DNA of 64,000 bases, from assembly GCA_013178295.1 (NCBI GenBank), contig JABLWW010000001.1:248001-312000 (forward strand), in the 5' to 3' direction. Under the pieces are notes generated by a model. It had not been told where the DNA came from. It saw nothing but the letters and a program-made list of their open reading frames with translations, and searched no databases. Source of the stretch: Anaerolineae bacterium (lineage in GTDB: Bacteria; Chloroflexota; Anaerolineae; Anaerolineales; Anaerolineaceae). A program made the position numbers and the translations under genes. Below are positions 51,101-60,910 of the stretch, in pieces (within the stretch, counting starts at the first letter, position 1; each line of letters starts with the position of its first letter).

Positions 51101-54100
51101 ATGTTTCATCCTGTTTCAGCAAAAGCAAACTTTGTCCAGTTGGAAGAAGAAATCCTTGAGTTCTGGCGAACAGAAGAGGTTTTTCGCCGAACAGGACAAG
51201 AGCGTGAAGGGAGACCGGAGTATGTGTTCTATGAAGGCCCCCCGACAGCAAATGGTAAGCCTGGAGTGCATCATGTATTAGCCCGGGCTTTCAAGGATAT
51301 TTTTCCCCGCTATAAGGTGATGCAGGGATATCATGTCATTCGCCGCGGCGGATGGGATACGCATGGGCTGCCGGTAGAAATTGAGGTGGAGAAAAAACTT
51401 GGATTCACCAGCAAGCAGCAGATTGAGTCTTATGGTATCGCGCCGTTTAATGACCTTTGCCGTGAATCGGCTTTTTCATATATCCGCGAGTGGGAGAAAT
51501 TGACCGAGCGGATTGCCTTCTGGGTTGATCTTAAGACAGCATATATTACATACACCAATGACTACATCGAATCGGTATGGTGGATACTTAAACAATTTTG
51601 GGAGAAGGGCATTTTATATCAGGGGTTCAAGGTGGTGCCATATTGCCCGCGCTGCGGCACACCGCTTTCGGATCATGAGGTGGCATTGGGCTATGATGAA
51701 GCAGTTGACCCCTCAATTTTCGTACGCATGCCGCTGGTGGATACCCCTGATACTTCCCTGCTGGTTTGGACGACCACTCCCTGGACGCTGCCCGGCAATG
51801 TGGCGGTGGCAGTTCACCCAGACGTTGAGTATGTTACGGTGGAGCGGCAGCTATCAGAGAACGAGAAAGAAAAATTGATTCTTGCAAAGCCGCTGGTTGA
51901 AAAGGTTTTTGGTGAAGAGAAAGTGCGGATTGTTGACCAGTATAAAGGCAAACATCTGCGCGGCAAAAGGTATCATCCTCTATTTACTTTTCTACCGCTT
52001 GAAAAGCCAGCACATTATGTGATTCTGGGCGATTTTGTTACCACCGAAGATGGCAGCGGTCTGGTGCATATTGCGCCTGCTTTTGGCGCCGATGACATGC
52101 AGGTTTGTCTGGAGCATGATCTGCCTGTATTAATGACGGTATCTCCAGACGGCACATTTATCCCGGAGGTGCGCCCGTGGAGCGGACAGTTTGTTAAGGA
52201 TGCGGATCCTTATATCACCCGTGATTTGGAAAACCGCGGTTTGCTCTTCCGCTCTGGTACGTATACGCATACATACCCGTTTTGCTGGCGCTGTTCAACG
52301 CCGCTGTTGTATTATGCCCGTCCAACCTGGTATATTCGCACCAGCCAGTTCAAAGAGCGGTTGGTGGAGTTGAACAATCAGATCAACTGGTATCCCGGTC
52401 ATATTAAGAGCGGGCGTTTTGGCAATTGGCTGGAAAATAATGTAGATTGGGCTTTGGGGCGCGAGCGTTATTGGGGGACACCGCTGCCAGTATGGGAGTG
52501 CGACCGCTGTCATCATCAGGTGTGTATTGGTTCGCTAGAGGAGCTTTCTGCAAAAACTGGAAAGAGCCTGGCAAAGCTGGACTTGCATAGACCATACGTG
52601 GACGAGGTGCGCTTTAAGTGCGATGAGTGTGGTGGCAACATGATGCGTGTGCCGGAGCTAATTGATGTGTGGTTTGACTCAGGGTCTATGCCGGTGGCGC
52701 AGTGGCACTATCCCTTTGAGAATCGCGAAATTTTTGCTAAGCAATTCCCTGCGGATTATATTTGTGAAGCGGTTGACCAGACGCGCGGCTGGTTTTATTC
52801 ACTGCATGCGATCAGCACACTGTTGTTTGACACCATCTGTTTTAAGAATGTCATCTGTCTTGGGCTTATTCTGGATGCCGAAGGTCAGAAGATGTCCAAA
52901 TCGCGGGGAAATGTGGTAGATCCCTGGGACGTGATTAATCAGCACGGAGCAGATGCCATGCGCTGGTATTTGTACACGGCCAGCCCTCCAGGGCAAGAGC
53001 GCCGTTTTTCCAGCGATCTGGTGGCTGATGTTGTCCGTAACTTCTCGCTGATTTTGTGGAATACCTATTCCTTCTTCGTAACATACGCCAATCTGGATAA
53101 CTGGAAACCCCAACAGGGTGTGAAGCCGAAGTATAGTTTGCTTGACCGCTGGCTGCTTTCCAGTTTGCATGCGCTGGTACGGGATGTAACCCGCGCATAC
53201 GAGAATTATGATGTGTTGGCTGCTACCCGCCCCATCGAATCTTTTGTGAACCTTCTTTCCACTTGGTATTTGCGCCGTTCGCGGCGTCGTTTCTGGAAAA
53301 CCGAATCGGATGATGATAAACAGGCGGCGTATGCCACGTTGTATGAAGCGCTTGTTACAGTGTCCAAGCTGCTGGCACCGGCAATGCCATTTCTCTCGGA
53401 GGCTTTATACCAAAATCTGGTTAGAACAGTAAAGGCGAACGCCCCGGTTTCAGTTCACCTCTCCAACTGGCCACAGTATGATCCCGACTGGATCGATGAG
53501 AAGTTAAACCGGGATATGGCGCTGGTCTTGAAGCTGGTTTCGCTGGGGCATGCGGCACGCAATAAAGCCAATCGTAAGGTGCGCCAGCCGCTTGCCGAGG
53601 CAGCGTTTGCAGTGGGCAGTGCGGAGGAGCTTGGCGTGCTGGAATTGTATGCCGACTTGCTGATGGATGAGCTGAACGTGAAGAAAGTGCGTGCACTGAG
53701 TACTGCTGGCGAGGCGGTAGATTTTAGCCTCAATCCTTTGCCCAAACAACTTGGTCAAAAGTATGCCAGCCGTTTCCCGGAGGTGCGCAAAGCGATTCTA
53801 GCATTGGATGCAGAAAAGGCAGCCCAAAGATTGCTGGCAGGCGAAAGCTTGACAATTTCTGTGAGTGGAGAGGAAATTGAAATCTTACCGGAAGAAGTAG
53901 AGGTGCGTGTCCAGGCGCACAGCGGTTTTGCTGTGGCTTCGGAAGGAGGGTATCTTGCCGCTCTGGTAACCGACCTGACGCCTGAACTGGTGAACGAGGG
54001 GCTGGCGCGCGAGTTTGTGCGCCGCGTTCAAGACCTGCGTAAACAAACCGGGTTGGATATTGCTGACCGTATCACACTCTACTACAATGCTTCTGAAGGG

Positions 54101-54250
54101 CTTGGGCAGGCAATACAGGCGTTTCGTGAGTACATTATGGGCGAGACTCTGGCTGTGGAGCTCGTCAGCGGTGAAATTCCTGTGGGGGTCTTTTCCTTCA
54201 GCGATACTTTTGACGGCGAGCAGGTAACCATCGCCGTACAGAAGAAATAG
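51101..54250 (+). CDS. ileS: Isoleucyl-tRNA synthetase
   Basis: Class Ia synthetase of 1049 residues charging tRNA-Ile. The HIGH-equivalent region is YEGPPTANGKPGVHHVLARA (about 42-61), and KMSKS is near residue 597. The CP1 editing domain has TTTPWTLPGN (about 224) and later GADDMQ. The zinc-type Cys pairs (CPRCGTPLSDH, CWRCSTPLLYY, CDRCHHQVC, CDECGG) are visible. The overall length and motifs fit the eukaryote-like IleS2 type, often less sensitive to mupirocin. The ATG at 51101 has a GAGGTG site; the longer upstream frame overlaps the methyltransferase and is not used. Confidence 0.97.
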   Translation: MFHPVSAKANFVQLEEEILEFWRTEEVFRRTGQEREGRPEYVFYEGPPTANGKPGVHHVLARAFKDIFPRYKVMQGYHVIRRGGWDTHGLPVEIEVEKKLGFTSKQQIESYGIAPFNDLCRESAFSYIREWEKLTERIAFWVDLKTAYITYTNDYIESVWWILKQFWEKGILYQGFKVVPYCPRCGTPLSDHEVALGYDEAVDPSIFVRMPLVDTPDTSLLVWTTTPWTLPGNVAVAVHPDVEYVTVERQLSENEKEKLILAKPLVEKVFGEEKVRIVDQYKGKHLRGKRYHPLFTFLPLEKPAHYVILGDFVTTEDGSGLVHIAPAFGADDMQVCLEHDLPVLMTVSPDGTFIPEVRPWSGQFVKDADPYITRDLENRGLLFRSGTYTHTYPFCWRCSTPLLYYARPTWYIRTSQFKERLVELNNQINWYPGHIKSGRFGNWLENNVDWALGRERYWGTPLPVWECDRCHHQVCIGSLEELSAKTGKSLAKLDLHRPYVDEVRFKCDECGGNMMRVPELIDVWFDSGSMPVAQWHYPFENREIFAKQFPADYICEAVDQTRGWFYSLHAISTLLFDTICFKNVICLGLILDAEGQKMSKSRGNVVDPWDVINQHGADAMRWYLYTASPPGQERRFSSDLVADVVRNFSLILWNTYSFFVTYANLDNWKPQQGVKPKYSLLDRWLLSSLHALVRDVTRAYENYDVLAATRPIESFVNLLSTWYLRRSRRRFWKTESDDDKQAAYATLYEALVTVSKLLAPAMPFLSEALYQNLVRTVKANAPVSVHLSNWPQYDPDWIDEKLNRDMALVLKLVSLGHAARNKANRKVRQPLAEAAFAVGSAEELGVLELYADLLMDELNVKKVRALSTAGEAVDFSLNPLPKQLGQKYASRFPEVRKAILALDAEKAAQRLLAGESLTISVSGEEIEILPEEVEVRVQAHSGFAVASEGGYLAALVTDLTPELVNEGLAREFVRRVQDLRKQTGLDIADRITLYYNASEGLGQAIQAFREYIMGETLAVELVSGEIPVGVFSFSDTFDGEQVTIAVQKK

Positions 54251-54267
54251 AGACGTTGAAGGTTTTT

Positions 54268-54312
54268 CTTCACCCCGCAAGAAATAGTTTCTTTGCGGGG
54301 TGAAGGTGTTTT
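54268..54312 (+). terminator. Intrinsic terminator after ileS
   Basis: Long hairpin, CTTCACCCCGCAA (54268-54280) with TTGCGGGGTGAAG (54293-54305), extended by GAAA/TTTC, then GTGTTTT. It serves the plus strand; the last bases touch the stop of the convergent flavoprotein gene. Confidence 0.85.
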
Positions 54313-55525
54313 ATGGCAGGTTTGTGCGCCCGGTACGGCACTTCCATAGGAAATATTTCTCAAAGGCGATCTTGCCCGCGTGGATGGCATAACTTGGCAG
54401 CAGAATTTCGCGCTTACGTTTGTCTGGGTACAACTTATCAACGCTCATTAGGATGCCTCCTTTAGCCGCATCTAACATGCAAAGAGCGGGAAGTTCGGTG
54501 GGCGGTAGAAGGACGGGCTTTTCATTCTTAATGTCTGCGGCAATATTGTGGGCGGCTGTGCGTCCCATCACTTCGCTCATGTAGCCTGTTTTGGGAACGC
54601 CGGTTGGTATTGGTGTTTGTTGGGGGGGCGCAACGGCGACAGCTACACCGGCTGCATAAATATTGGGATATGTTTTGTGCCGGTAAGTTCCTTCTACTTC
54701 TACCCACCCCATGGTGTTTCCGACACCCGGCGAATTGCGTACGACCTCTGTGCCTTTAAAAGGGGGGATGATCATTGCATATTTGAAGGGTAATTTGCTC
54801 CCGTCGTTGAAGTGGATCGTATCTTCTGTGATTGATTCGATAGCGATGTTCTCCTTGTACTCGATCCCTCTCTGGGCAAAAAACTTGGGCAGTAATTGTT
54901 TTGATTTGCCTACACCGCCCAAGCCAAAGTGCCCGGCGAATGGTTCCGAAGTAAAAAAGGAGACGCTTGCCTGTTGGCGCAATCCTTCGCGGCGCAGTGC
55001 CTGCTCAATATTGAGGACGAATTCATAGGCAGCCCCAAAGCAGCTGGCGCCTTGCGCTGCGCCGACAACAACCGGTCCGGGGTTTTTAAGGTATTCGATC
55101 CATGCCTGGCGTGAACTTTGGGCGTGCTCCAGGTTGCAGATAGATTGTGTGTGGCCATGATGTGGTCCAAGCCCTGTAATGGCTTCAAAATTCCAGTAGG
55201 GACCAGTGGCAATAATCAAATAGTCGAAGGGAACGTTGCTTTTTGTTGTATGTACAATACCCTGTTCTGGAGAAATCGCAATAGCTTCTGCAACAACTGT
55301 TTTTATCCCGCGTTTCTGGTAGGCGGGCTCTAGCGCAAAGGTGATGTCTTGCTGTTGGCGCCATCCCTGCGTGTACCAAATCAGGGATGGAATGAAAGTA
55401 AATAGCGGAGACTTTGTAATGACAGTAACTTCGGTGCGATCGCCGATAAGGCGCTTTACGTCAAATGCCGCCGTCAGACCTGCGAAGCTGGAGCCAATGA
55501 TAACAATGTCTTTTTTGCCACTCAT
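54311..55525 (-). CDS. Sulfide:quinone oxidoreductase-like FAD flavoprotein
   Basis: A 404-residue two-dinucleotide-binding flavoprotein related to SQR and type II NADH dehydrogenases. IVIIGSSFAGLTAAFDVKRL (about 7-26) binds FAD, LIIATGPYWNFEAI (about 103) is the second FAD contact, and NIYAAGVAVAVAPP (about 294) the third. Cys residues occur in ICNLEHAQ, GASCFGAAYE (a sequence typical of SQRs) and LPALCMLDAAKGG, matching the spacing expected for redox-active Cys. ATG 55525 follows an AAAGGAG site. It is monocistronic with its own promoter. Sulfide oxidation or detoxification is likely, not certain. Confidence 0.85.
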   Translation of the reverse strand: MSGKKDIVIIGSSFAGLTAAFDVKRLIGDRTEVTVITKSPLFTFIPSLIWYTQGWRQQQDITFALEPAYQKRGIKTVVAEAIAISPEQGIVHTTKSNVPFDYLIIATGPYWNFEAITGLGPHHGHTQSICNLEHAQSSRQAWIEYLKNPGPVVVGAAQGASCFGAAYEFVLNIEQALRREGLRQQASVSFFTSEPFAGHFGLGGVGKSKQLLPKFFAQRGIEYKENIAIESITEDTIHFNDGSKLPFKYAMIIPPFKGTEVVRNSPGVGNTMGWVEVEGTYRHKTYPNIYAAGVAVAVAPPQQTPIPTGVPKTGYMSEVMGRTAAHNIAADIKNEKPVLLPPTELPALCMLDAAKGGILMSVDKLYPDKRKREILLPSYAIHAGKIAFEKYFLWKCRTGRTNLP

Positions 55526-55594
55526 GCTATATACTCCTTTCTGAATATCGTCTAAAAAGATGGGTAAAGTAATTTTTGTATTTTCTCCTTGCAA

Positions 55595-55624
55595 ATATTA
55601 TGTATTGTTTGCTGGTGATGTCAA
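55595..55624 (-). promoter_or_regulatory. Promoter of the SQR-like gene
   Basis: Minus-strand consensus TTGACA (55619-55624), 18-base spacer, TAATAT (55595-55600), giving a leader of about 60 bases to ATG 55525. Confidence 0.7.
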
Positions 55625-55801
55625 TGACGTGCTTATGCCCGTTTTCTGGAACATGCTGCCCGCTTTGCAAAAGTGAAAAGTGTTTCGTTTGCCCTGCAAG
55701 GTATAATGAAACTGGCTTCTCTAAATGCTGATGGCGTTTACATTATAGGAAGATTAGAGTTTGGTGAAAGAAATTGTGGTTTGTGTATAATCAATTGGCT
55801 T

Positions 55802-56485
55802 ATGTGTATTCTTGAAGTGCAGGACGTTGAAAAATCGTATAAAACTGCTGCCGGGTTTACTCCTGCGCTGGCAGGGGTGAGTTTTGGGGTGAAGCAGGGC
55901 GAGTTTGTTGCGATTTATGGCAAGTCTGGGGCGGGAAAATCTACCCTGATCAATTTGATTTCGGGGATTGATTGTCCGGATAGCGGGCAGATTATTTTCA
56001 ATGGTGTTTCCATTAATCGGTTAAGTGAGGATGAACGTTCGCGCTGGCGTGGCAAGAATCTGGGTGTGGTGTTTCAGTTTTTTCAGCTATTGCCAACGCT
56101 CAATCTTATTGAGAACATTACCATTGCTATGGATTTGAGTGATGCTCTTCCTTTATCGGAGCATCGGGGAAGGGCGTACCAGCTTCTAGAGCAGGTCGGC
56201 ATTGCCGATCATGCGCTCAAGCCGCCTTCCAAAATATCGGGTGGGCAGCAGCAGCGCGTTGCCATTGCCCGTGCTCTAGCGAATGACCCTCCGATGATTG
56301 CGGCGGATGAACCAACAGGTAACCTTGATTCTAAAACGCGGGATGGGATCATGGAGATTTTTTCCTCGCTGGCAAAATCGGGCAAGACAATCCTGGTAGT
56401 AACACACGATAAGGAAATCGCCTCCTGGGCTGACCGTGTCGTTTATCTTAAAGATGGCAGGATAACAGAGTTTCAAGAAGAATGA
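55802..56485 (+). CDS. ABC transporter ATP-binding protein (LolD/MacB type)
   Basis: A 227-residue ATPase partner of the following FtsX-like permease. Walker [10 protein letters not shown] (about 41), Q loop in [13 protein letters not shown], signature [14 protein letters not shown] (about 147), Walker [14 protein letters not shown] and the switch His in [11 protein letters not shown] are intact. The LolD/MacB/FtsE group powers mechanotransmission or lipoprotein and substrate handling rather than classical import. ATG 55802 gives the standard N-terminus ([13 protein letters not shown]); a -10-like TATAAT at 55786-55791 lies only 10 bases before it. It overlaps the permease by 4 bases. Confidence 0.95.
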   Translation: MCILEVQDVEKSYKTAAGFTPALAGVSFGVKQGEFVAIYGKSGAGKSTLINLISGIDCPDSGQIIFNGVSINRLSEDERSRWRGKNLGVVFQFFQLLPTLNLIENITIAMDLSDALPLSEHRGRAYQLLEQVGIADHALKPPSKISGGQQQRVAIARALANDPPMIAADEPTGNLDSKTRDGIMEIFSSLAKSGKTILVVTHDKEIASWADRVVYLKDGRITEFQEE

Positions 56486-58896
56486 CCGAATTGCGAACGC
56501 GTTGGATCAAAATTCTCAAGGATATCTGGCAGAACAAATCTCGCTCTGCGCTGGTCATCCTTTCGATTGCTGTGGGTATTGCTGCGGTGGGGATGATTAA
56601 CGCTGCCAAGCTGATTGTGGAGCGGGATTTGTATCGGGCATATCAGGCTGGCAGCCCCGCCAGCCTTGAAATTTATGTATCCCCTTTTGACAAAGAACTG
56701 GCGGGTGCGGTAGAGAGCATGCGTGAGGTGGAAAAGGCTGAACCGCGCCGTGCGGTTGACGCGTTGATTTATCGCCGCAGTAAGGAGAAATGGGAGGATA
56801 TCACACTGGTTGCTGTGCCCAATCTCAATGCAGTTGAGGTGAGCAAGTTTGTTCTGGTTAAAGGATCAACCAATGCCACCACACGCAGCATTCTTCTTGA
56901 ACGGCAATCGGCGGAGGCAATGGGGGTGGGGGTTGGTGATAAGGTTGTGATCAGAATGCCGGATGACCGCCAGTACACATTGCAGGTGGCGGGGATTGTA
57001 CATGACGTATATATTCAGCCTTTCAATTTGATGAATGAAGCTACGGGATATGTGCGCATGGAGACATTGCAGTGGATGGGTGAAGTGCCTTACTATAACA
57101 AGCTCAATCTGGTTGTGGCACAGAAACCCTATGATCGTGCGCATGTTTTAGAGGTGGGGCATACTGTCCGCGATCGGGTAATTGAACCTGCAGGTTTTCA
57201 GGTGTTTCGTGTGCAGATACCCGGTGTGGGTTCTGATCCTGGTCAGCACTGGGCGCACAATCAGATACAGGGATTTTTGTTGATCCTTCAGATTATGGGA
57301 GTGATGGCGATTCTGCTGAGCGCTGGATTGATTGTCAATACGATTTCGGCTGTGTTGATGCAGCAGATTCGTCAGATTGGCATCCTCCGGGCGGTTGGCG
57401 GTGTGCGTGTTCAGTTAATTTTGATGTATCTGGTATATGTGCTGATCCTGAGCGTAGTGGCATTGTTGCTGGCTTTGCCTTTGGGCTGGCTGGGCGCGTG
57501 GGGTATTTCCAGCCTGGCGGCGAGGTTTTTAAACTTTGATATTACAGAGATGTTGCTGCCATCCAGGGTGATATTGTGGCAGGTGGCGCTGGGTTTATTT
57601 ATGCCTGCCCTTGTCGCGCTGTATCCCATTCTCGAAGGGACGCGTATCTCGGTTTACAACGCAGTGTATCAGAGCGGCATAGGAACGGAGCATAAAGAGG
57701 ACGGGGTTCGCCGTTTGCTGATGAAGCTCAAGGGGGTAAGCCCGCCTGTTTTGCTATCGCTGAGAAACACCTTTCGTAGAAAGTCTCGTCTGGTCTTCAC
57801 GCTGGTTACGCTCACCCTGGCTGGTGCTATGTTTATTTCCGTTTTCAGTACGCGAGCCTCTCTAACACAGCAGATACAGGATATTGGTCGTTATTTTACC
57901 TTTGATGTGGCGCTCAGCGTTCCGGGGGGGACTGGTAAACTGACGGCGGTACGCGAGGCGCTGCGTGTTCCAGGTGTTGAAGTTGCTGAAGGCTGGGCGA
58001 ATGCAAACGGCGTCATTCTGCATGATGACGGCGGGGAAAGCAAAGCAATAGAAGTGGTGGGGATACCTTATGATGCAATCACAATAGACCCTGTTCTGTT
58101 AGCCGGGCGCTGGCTGCAAAAGGGTGATGCGCAGTATATTGTGGTCAATGATGACTTGCTGGAGAGCGAGAGTGGTCTTTCTGTGGGCAGTCATGTACGG
58201 CTCAAAGTTGGGGATGTGGAGCGTTGGTATACGGTGGTGGGAATTGCCTCCAAACATCTTTCTGGGCCGCGTGTCTACATGTCCATTCAAGAATTCTGGC
58301 GTCTGACTGGCAGGCACAACCAGGTGGATGTTATTCGCGTACGTGCTTCGGCGGCGAGGAATAGCGACGTCATTACGCAAAATGCCATTGCGGCGGCATT
58401 GGAGGAACGCTACAAAAATGCCGGGTTAAGCAGTTTGAAAAGCACCACGCGCAACGCAATTTTTGCAGATTTCACGCAGGTGTTTGACATTATCCTGATT
58501 GTTTTGGTGATTATGGCAGTGGTGCTTTCGATTGTCGGCGGGTTGGGGTTGAGCGGTGTCATGGGGTTGAATGTGCTCGAGCGCACCCGTGAGATTGGGG
58601 TGCTGCGTGCCATTGGGGCTTCCAATGCTTCCATATTCAAGCTGGTGATTGTAGAAGGCGTAACGGTGGCGCTGATGAGTTGGGCATCGGGGGCGGTGCT
58701 CTCTGTTCCTTCTGGTTTGGCATTGGCTGCGGCGGTGATTCACGCGGTGCTGCGTGCGGACTTAAATTTCCGTTACTCTTATGTGGGCTTGGCAATCTGG
58801 CTGGCGATTGTGGTGCTCATTGGCATTTTTTCCAGTCTGGCACCGGCGCGCAGCGCAGCGCGCCTGACGGTGCGCGAGGTTCTGGAATACGAATAG
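56482..58896 (+). CDS. ABC transporter permease with two FtsX-type halves
   Basis: An 804-residue permease. It starts with a cytoplasmic helix and first membrane segment (about 17-42, ALVILSIAVGIAAVGMI), a large extracytoplasmic MacB-type domain, then a three-helix FtsX module (about 265-385). A second anchor helix near 430-450, another extracytoplasmic domain (about 455-650) and a second FtsX module (about 665-790, GLSGVMGLNVLERTREIGVLRAIGA split) follow. The internal duplication means one protein can supply both halves of the transporter. The substrate is unknown; the C-terminus RLTVREVLEYE is typical. Confidence 0.92.
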   Translation: MTELRTRWIKILKDIWQNKSRSALVILSIAVGIAAVGMINAAKLIVERDLYRAYQAGSPASLEIYVSPFDKELAGAVESMREVEKAEPRRAVDALIYRRSKEKWEDITLVAVPNLNAVEVSKFVLVKGSTNATTRSILLERQSAEAMGVGVGDKVVIRMPDDRQYTLQVAGIVHDVYIQPFNLMNEATGYVRMETLQWMGEVPYYNKLNLVVAQKPYDRAHVLEVGHTVRDRVIEPAGFQVFRVQIPGVGSDPGQHWAHNQIQGFLLILQIMGVMAILLSAGLIVNTISAVLMQQIRQIGILRAVGGVRVQLILMYLVYVLILSVVALLLALPLGWLGAWGISSLAARFLNFDITEMLLPSRVILWQVALGLFMPALVALYPILEGTRISVYNAVYQSGIGTEHKEDGVRRLLMKLKGVSPPVLLSLRNTFRRKSRLVFTLVTLTLAGAMFISVFSTRASLTQQIQDIGRYFTFDVALSVPGGTGKLTAVREALRVPGVEVAEGWANANGVILHDDGGESKAIEVVGIPYDAITIDPVLLAGRWLQKGDAQYIVVNDDLLESESGLSVGSHVRLKVGDVERWYTVVGIASKHLSGPRVYMSIQEFWRLTGRHNQVDVIRVRASAARNSDVITQNAIAAALEERYKNAGLSSLKSTTRNAIFADFTQVFDIILIVLVIMAVVLSIVGGLGLSGVMGLNVLERTREIGVLRAIGASNASIFKLVIVEGVTVALMSWASGAVLSVPSGLALAAAVIHAVLRADLNFRYSYVGLAIWLAIVVLIGIFSSLAPARSAARLTVREVLEYE

Positions 58897-58915
58897 CGCA
58901 AAAGCTTGTGGATTT

Positions 58916-59398
58916 ATGCTTCCTTCTGAGGGAGGAACGTACGCTTTTCTTTTTGCGTTGGGGGATGCGGTAACAGTTCGAGTCGGACGATTGGGGGTGT
59001 GTGTTTTTGCTGCCGGATGCTATGTGTATGTAGGCAGCGCATTGGGCGGCGGCGGGTTGCGCGCAAGGCTCTGCCGTCATCTAAAGCTCAAACAGTCTGC
59101 CAAATCTCACTGGCATATTGACGTCTTACGTCCTTACTACTGTCCGCTGGGTGGTTATTACGCTGTAAGCCGGGAGCGGTTGGAATGTCTCTGGGTACGG
59201 CGGTTGCTTGCCTTACAAGGTGTTTCGGTTCCACTTCGCGGTTTTGGCGCAAGCGATTGCCGCACGGGTTGCCCAGCGCATCTTCTGCTGCTGAATCCAG
59301 CGAAGGATGTGTGGGATATTCATGAGGCGTTGGAGTGTCAGGCGAAGTTGATCAGATTTGAGGCACACTGGGCGGAAAACGGGCTTAATTTGGGGTAA
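58916..59398 (+). CDS. DUF123 protein (GIY-YIG-like)
   Basis: A 160-residue DUF123 domain, distantly related to the GIY-YIG nuclease fold and sometimes fused to endonuclease III. Family motifs are GTYAFLFAL, VRVGRLGVCVFAAGCYVYVGSALGGGGLRAR (split here; the YVYVGSA core is typical), KSHWHIDVL and the C-terminal FGASDCRTGCPAHLLLL with its conserved Asp-Cys and Cys-Ala-His. The activity is not established. It is 19 bases after the permease and 32 bases before lspA. No nth gene is next to it. Confidence 0.88.
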   Translation: MLPSEGGTYAFLFALGDAVTVRVGRLGVCVFAAGCYVYVGSALGGGGLRARLCRHLKLKQSAKSHWHIDVLRPYYCPLGGYYAVSRERLECLWVRRLLALQGVSVPLRGFGASDCRTGCPAHLLLLNPAKDVWDIHEALECQAKLIRFEAHWAENGLNLG

Positions 59399-59430
59399 AA
59401 TCATTGCAGTATGGTGTCTGGAGGATTGAT

Positions 59431-59973
59431 TTGAAGCATTATATTCGAGCCTATGCATATCTTGTGTTATTGGCAGGGGCGATTGTCTTTTTGGATCAAC
59501 TGACCAAAAGCTGGGTGCGTAATACGCTGGCACATGGAGAGGTGTGGATGCCCTGGGCATGGCTGGCGCCATACGCCCGCGTTGTTCACTGGTCGAATAC
59601 GGGGGTGGCATTTGGGATGTTTCAAGGTGCAGGGCAGGTCTTTACGGTGCTGGCGATGATTGTTTCTGCGTTTATTATCTTTTACTACCCGCGTGTTCCC
59701 GCTGGTGATTGGTCGCTGCGGCTTGCGCTGGGGATGCAGCTGGGCGGTGCAGTGGGCAATCTGATAGACCGGCTGCAAATTGGGCATGTAACCGACTTTA
59801 TTTCTGTAGGTAATTTTCCTGTTTTTAATGTGGCAGATTCTTCTATCACATTGGGTGTGGCAATTTTATTGCTGGGTGTGTGGTTGCAGGAGCGTAAACT
59901 GAAAAAACGGTCTTGCGCCGAAGACAGATCGGCTTCAAATCCTGATGCGGTTGAGGATAGCACGACGCTTTGA
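59431..59973 (+). CDS. lspA: Lipoprotein signal peptidase (signal peptidase II)
   Basis: Membrane aspartyl protease that removes signal peptides from diacylated prolipoproteins. Four membrane helices are visible. FLDQLTKSWVRNTL (about 19-32), VVHWSNTGVAFGMF (about 51-64) and the two catalytic Asp in GNLIDRLQIGHVTDF and FNVADSSI are present. TTG 59431 was chosen because a GGAGG site lies 6 bases upstream; an earlier TTG at 59404 is possible. The protein has a 25-residue charged tail. Its substrates include lipoproteins such as the propeller protein at 46.1-47.2 kb. Confidence 0.95.
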   Translation: MKHYIRAYAYLVLLAGAIVFLDQLTKSWVRNTLAHGEVWMPWAWLAPYARVVHWSNTGVAFGMFQGAGQVFTVLAMIVSAFIIFYYPRVPAGDWSLRLALGMQLGGAVGNLIDRLQIGHVTDFISVGNFPVFNVADSSITLGVAILLLGVWLQERKLKKRSCAEDRSASNPDAVEDSTTL

Positions 59974-60887
59974 ATGATCGTTCGATTGTATTGCGGTATG
60001 AGGGTGGAGAAAGCCAGCGGTTGGACAAATACCTTGTGTCCGCGTTGCCCGATTTTTCGCGCACGCGTTTGCAGACGCTGATCCGTGAAGGACAAGTCTC
60101 TGTTGATGGTAAGGTTGTTTTGAAGTGTGGAACCATGCTGGAGCAGGGGCAGGAAGTGCGAGTGTTGCTTCTGCCCTCTCAACCAGCTGGTTTGGTGCCT
60201 GAGTCCATACCGCTGGATATTGTGTTTGAAAATGATGATTTGATTGTGGTGAACAAACCAGCGGGAATGGTGGTGCATCCATCTGCCGGTCATGCTGCCG
60301 GAACGCTGGTTCAGGCGGTGCTGGCGCATGCGCCGGAGATTGCTGGGGTTGGTGGTGTGTTGAGACCTGGTGTTGTGCACAGGCTGGATAAAGACACTTC
60401 CGGATTGATCCTGGTGGCGAAGAATGATGTTGCACATCGCTGGCTGCAAGACCAATTCCGTCTGCGCAGGGTGGAAAAAGAATATCTGGCTCTGGTGGAT
60501 GGACATCCACCAACCCGCTCAGGGCGGGTGGAGGCGCCGGTGGGGAGAGATGCTCTTCATCGCCAGCGTATGGCGGTTACCAGCATTACGAAGGGCAGAC
60601 AGGCAGTTTCCGAATATCATACGCTGGAGAGTTTTGCGCAGCACACTTTGCTGCTTGTGCGCCCGCTTACTGGTCGAACGCACCAGATACGGGTACATAT
60701 GGCGTTTCTGGGTTGCCCAATTGTGGGTGATACACTTTACGGAAGACGCAAACCTTCCTTACCGATTACGCGGCATTTTTTGCATGCGACACGGCTCAAA
60801 ATTTTTCTGCGGGGAGAGAAGGCGTCGCGGATTTTTGAGACGCCGTTGCCAGCGGATCTTGCCAGCCTTCTTGACAATTTACGCTGA
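59970..60887 (+). CDS. rluD: RluD-family pseudouridine synthase
   Basis: A 305-residue rRNA pseudouridine synthase. An N-terminal S4 domain (about 14-70, RLDKYLVSALPDFSRTRLQTLI split) precedes the catalytic domain with NKPAGMVVHPSAGH (about 93) and VVHRLDKDTSGLILVAK (about 131), whose Asp is catalytic. The later GRTHQIRVHMAFLGCPIVGDTLYG motif is standard. The TTG start overlaps the lspA stop by 3 bases, a common lspA-rluD coupling. RluD targets helix 69 of 23S rRNA; the exact subfamily is by resemblance. Confidence 0.93.
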   Translation: MNDRSIVLRYEGGESQRLDKYLVSALPDFSRTRLQTLIREGQVSVDGKVVLKCGTMLEQGQEVRVLLLPSQPAGLVPESIPLDIVFENDDLIVVNKPAGMVVHPSAGHAAGTLVQAVLAHAPEIAGVGGVLRPGVVHRLDKDTSGLILVAKNDVAHRWLQDQFRLRRVEKEYLALVDGHPPTRSGRVEAPVGRDALHRQRMAVTSITKGRQAVSEYHTLESFAQHTLLLVRPLTGRTHQIRVHMAFLGCPIVGDTLYGRRKPSLPITRHFLHATRLKIFLRGEKASRIFETPLPADLASLLDNLR

Positions 60888-60910
60888 GATTTTTTGTGTG
60901 GAGGCACATC

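Noticed and set aside
59685-60513. Two long minus-strand open frames (273 and 192 codons) opposite lspA and rluD
   Set aside because: They lie antisense to two clearly conserved genes, have His/Gln/Pro/Ser-rich products with no recognisable domain and lack ribosome-binding sites; frame shadows.
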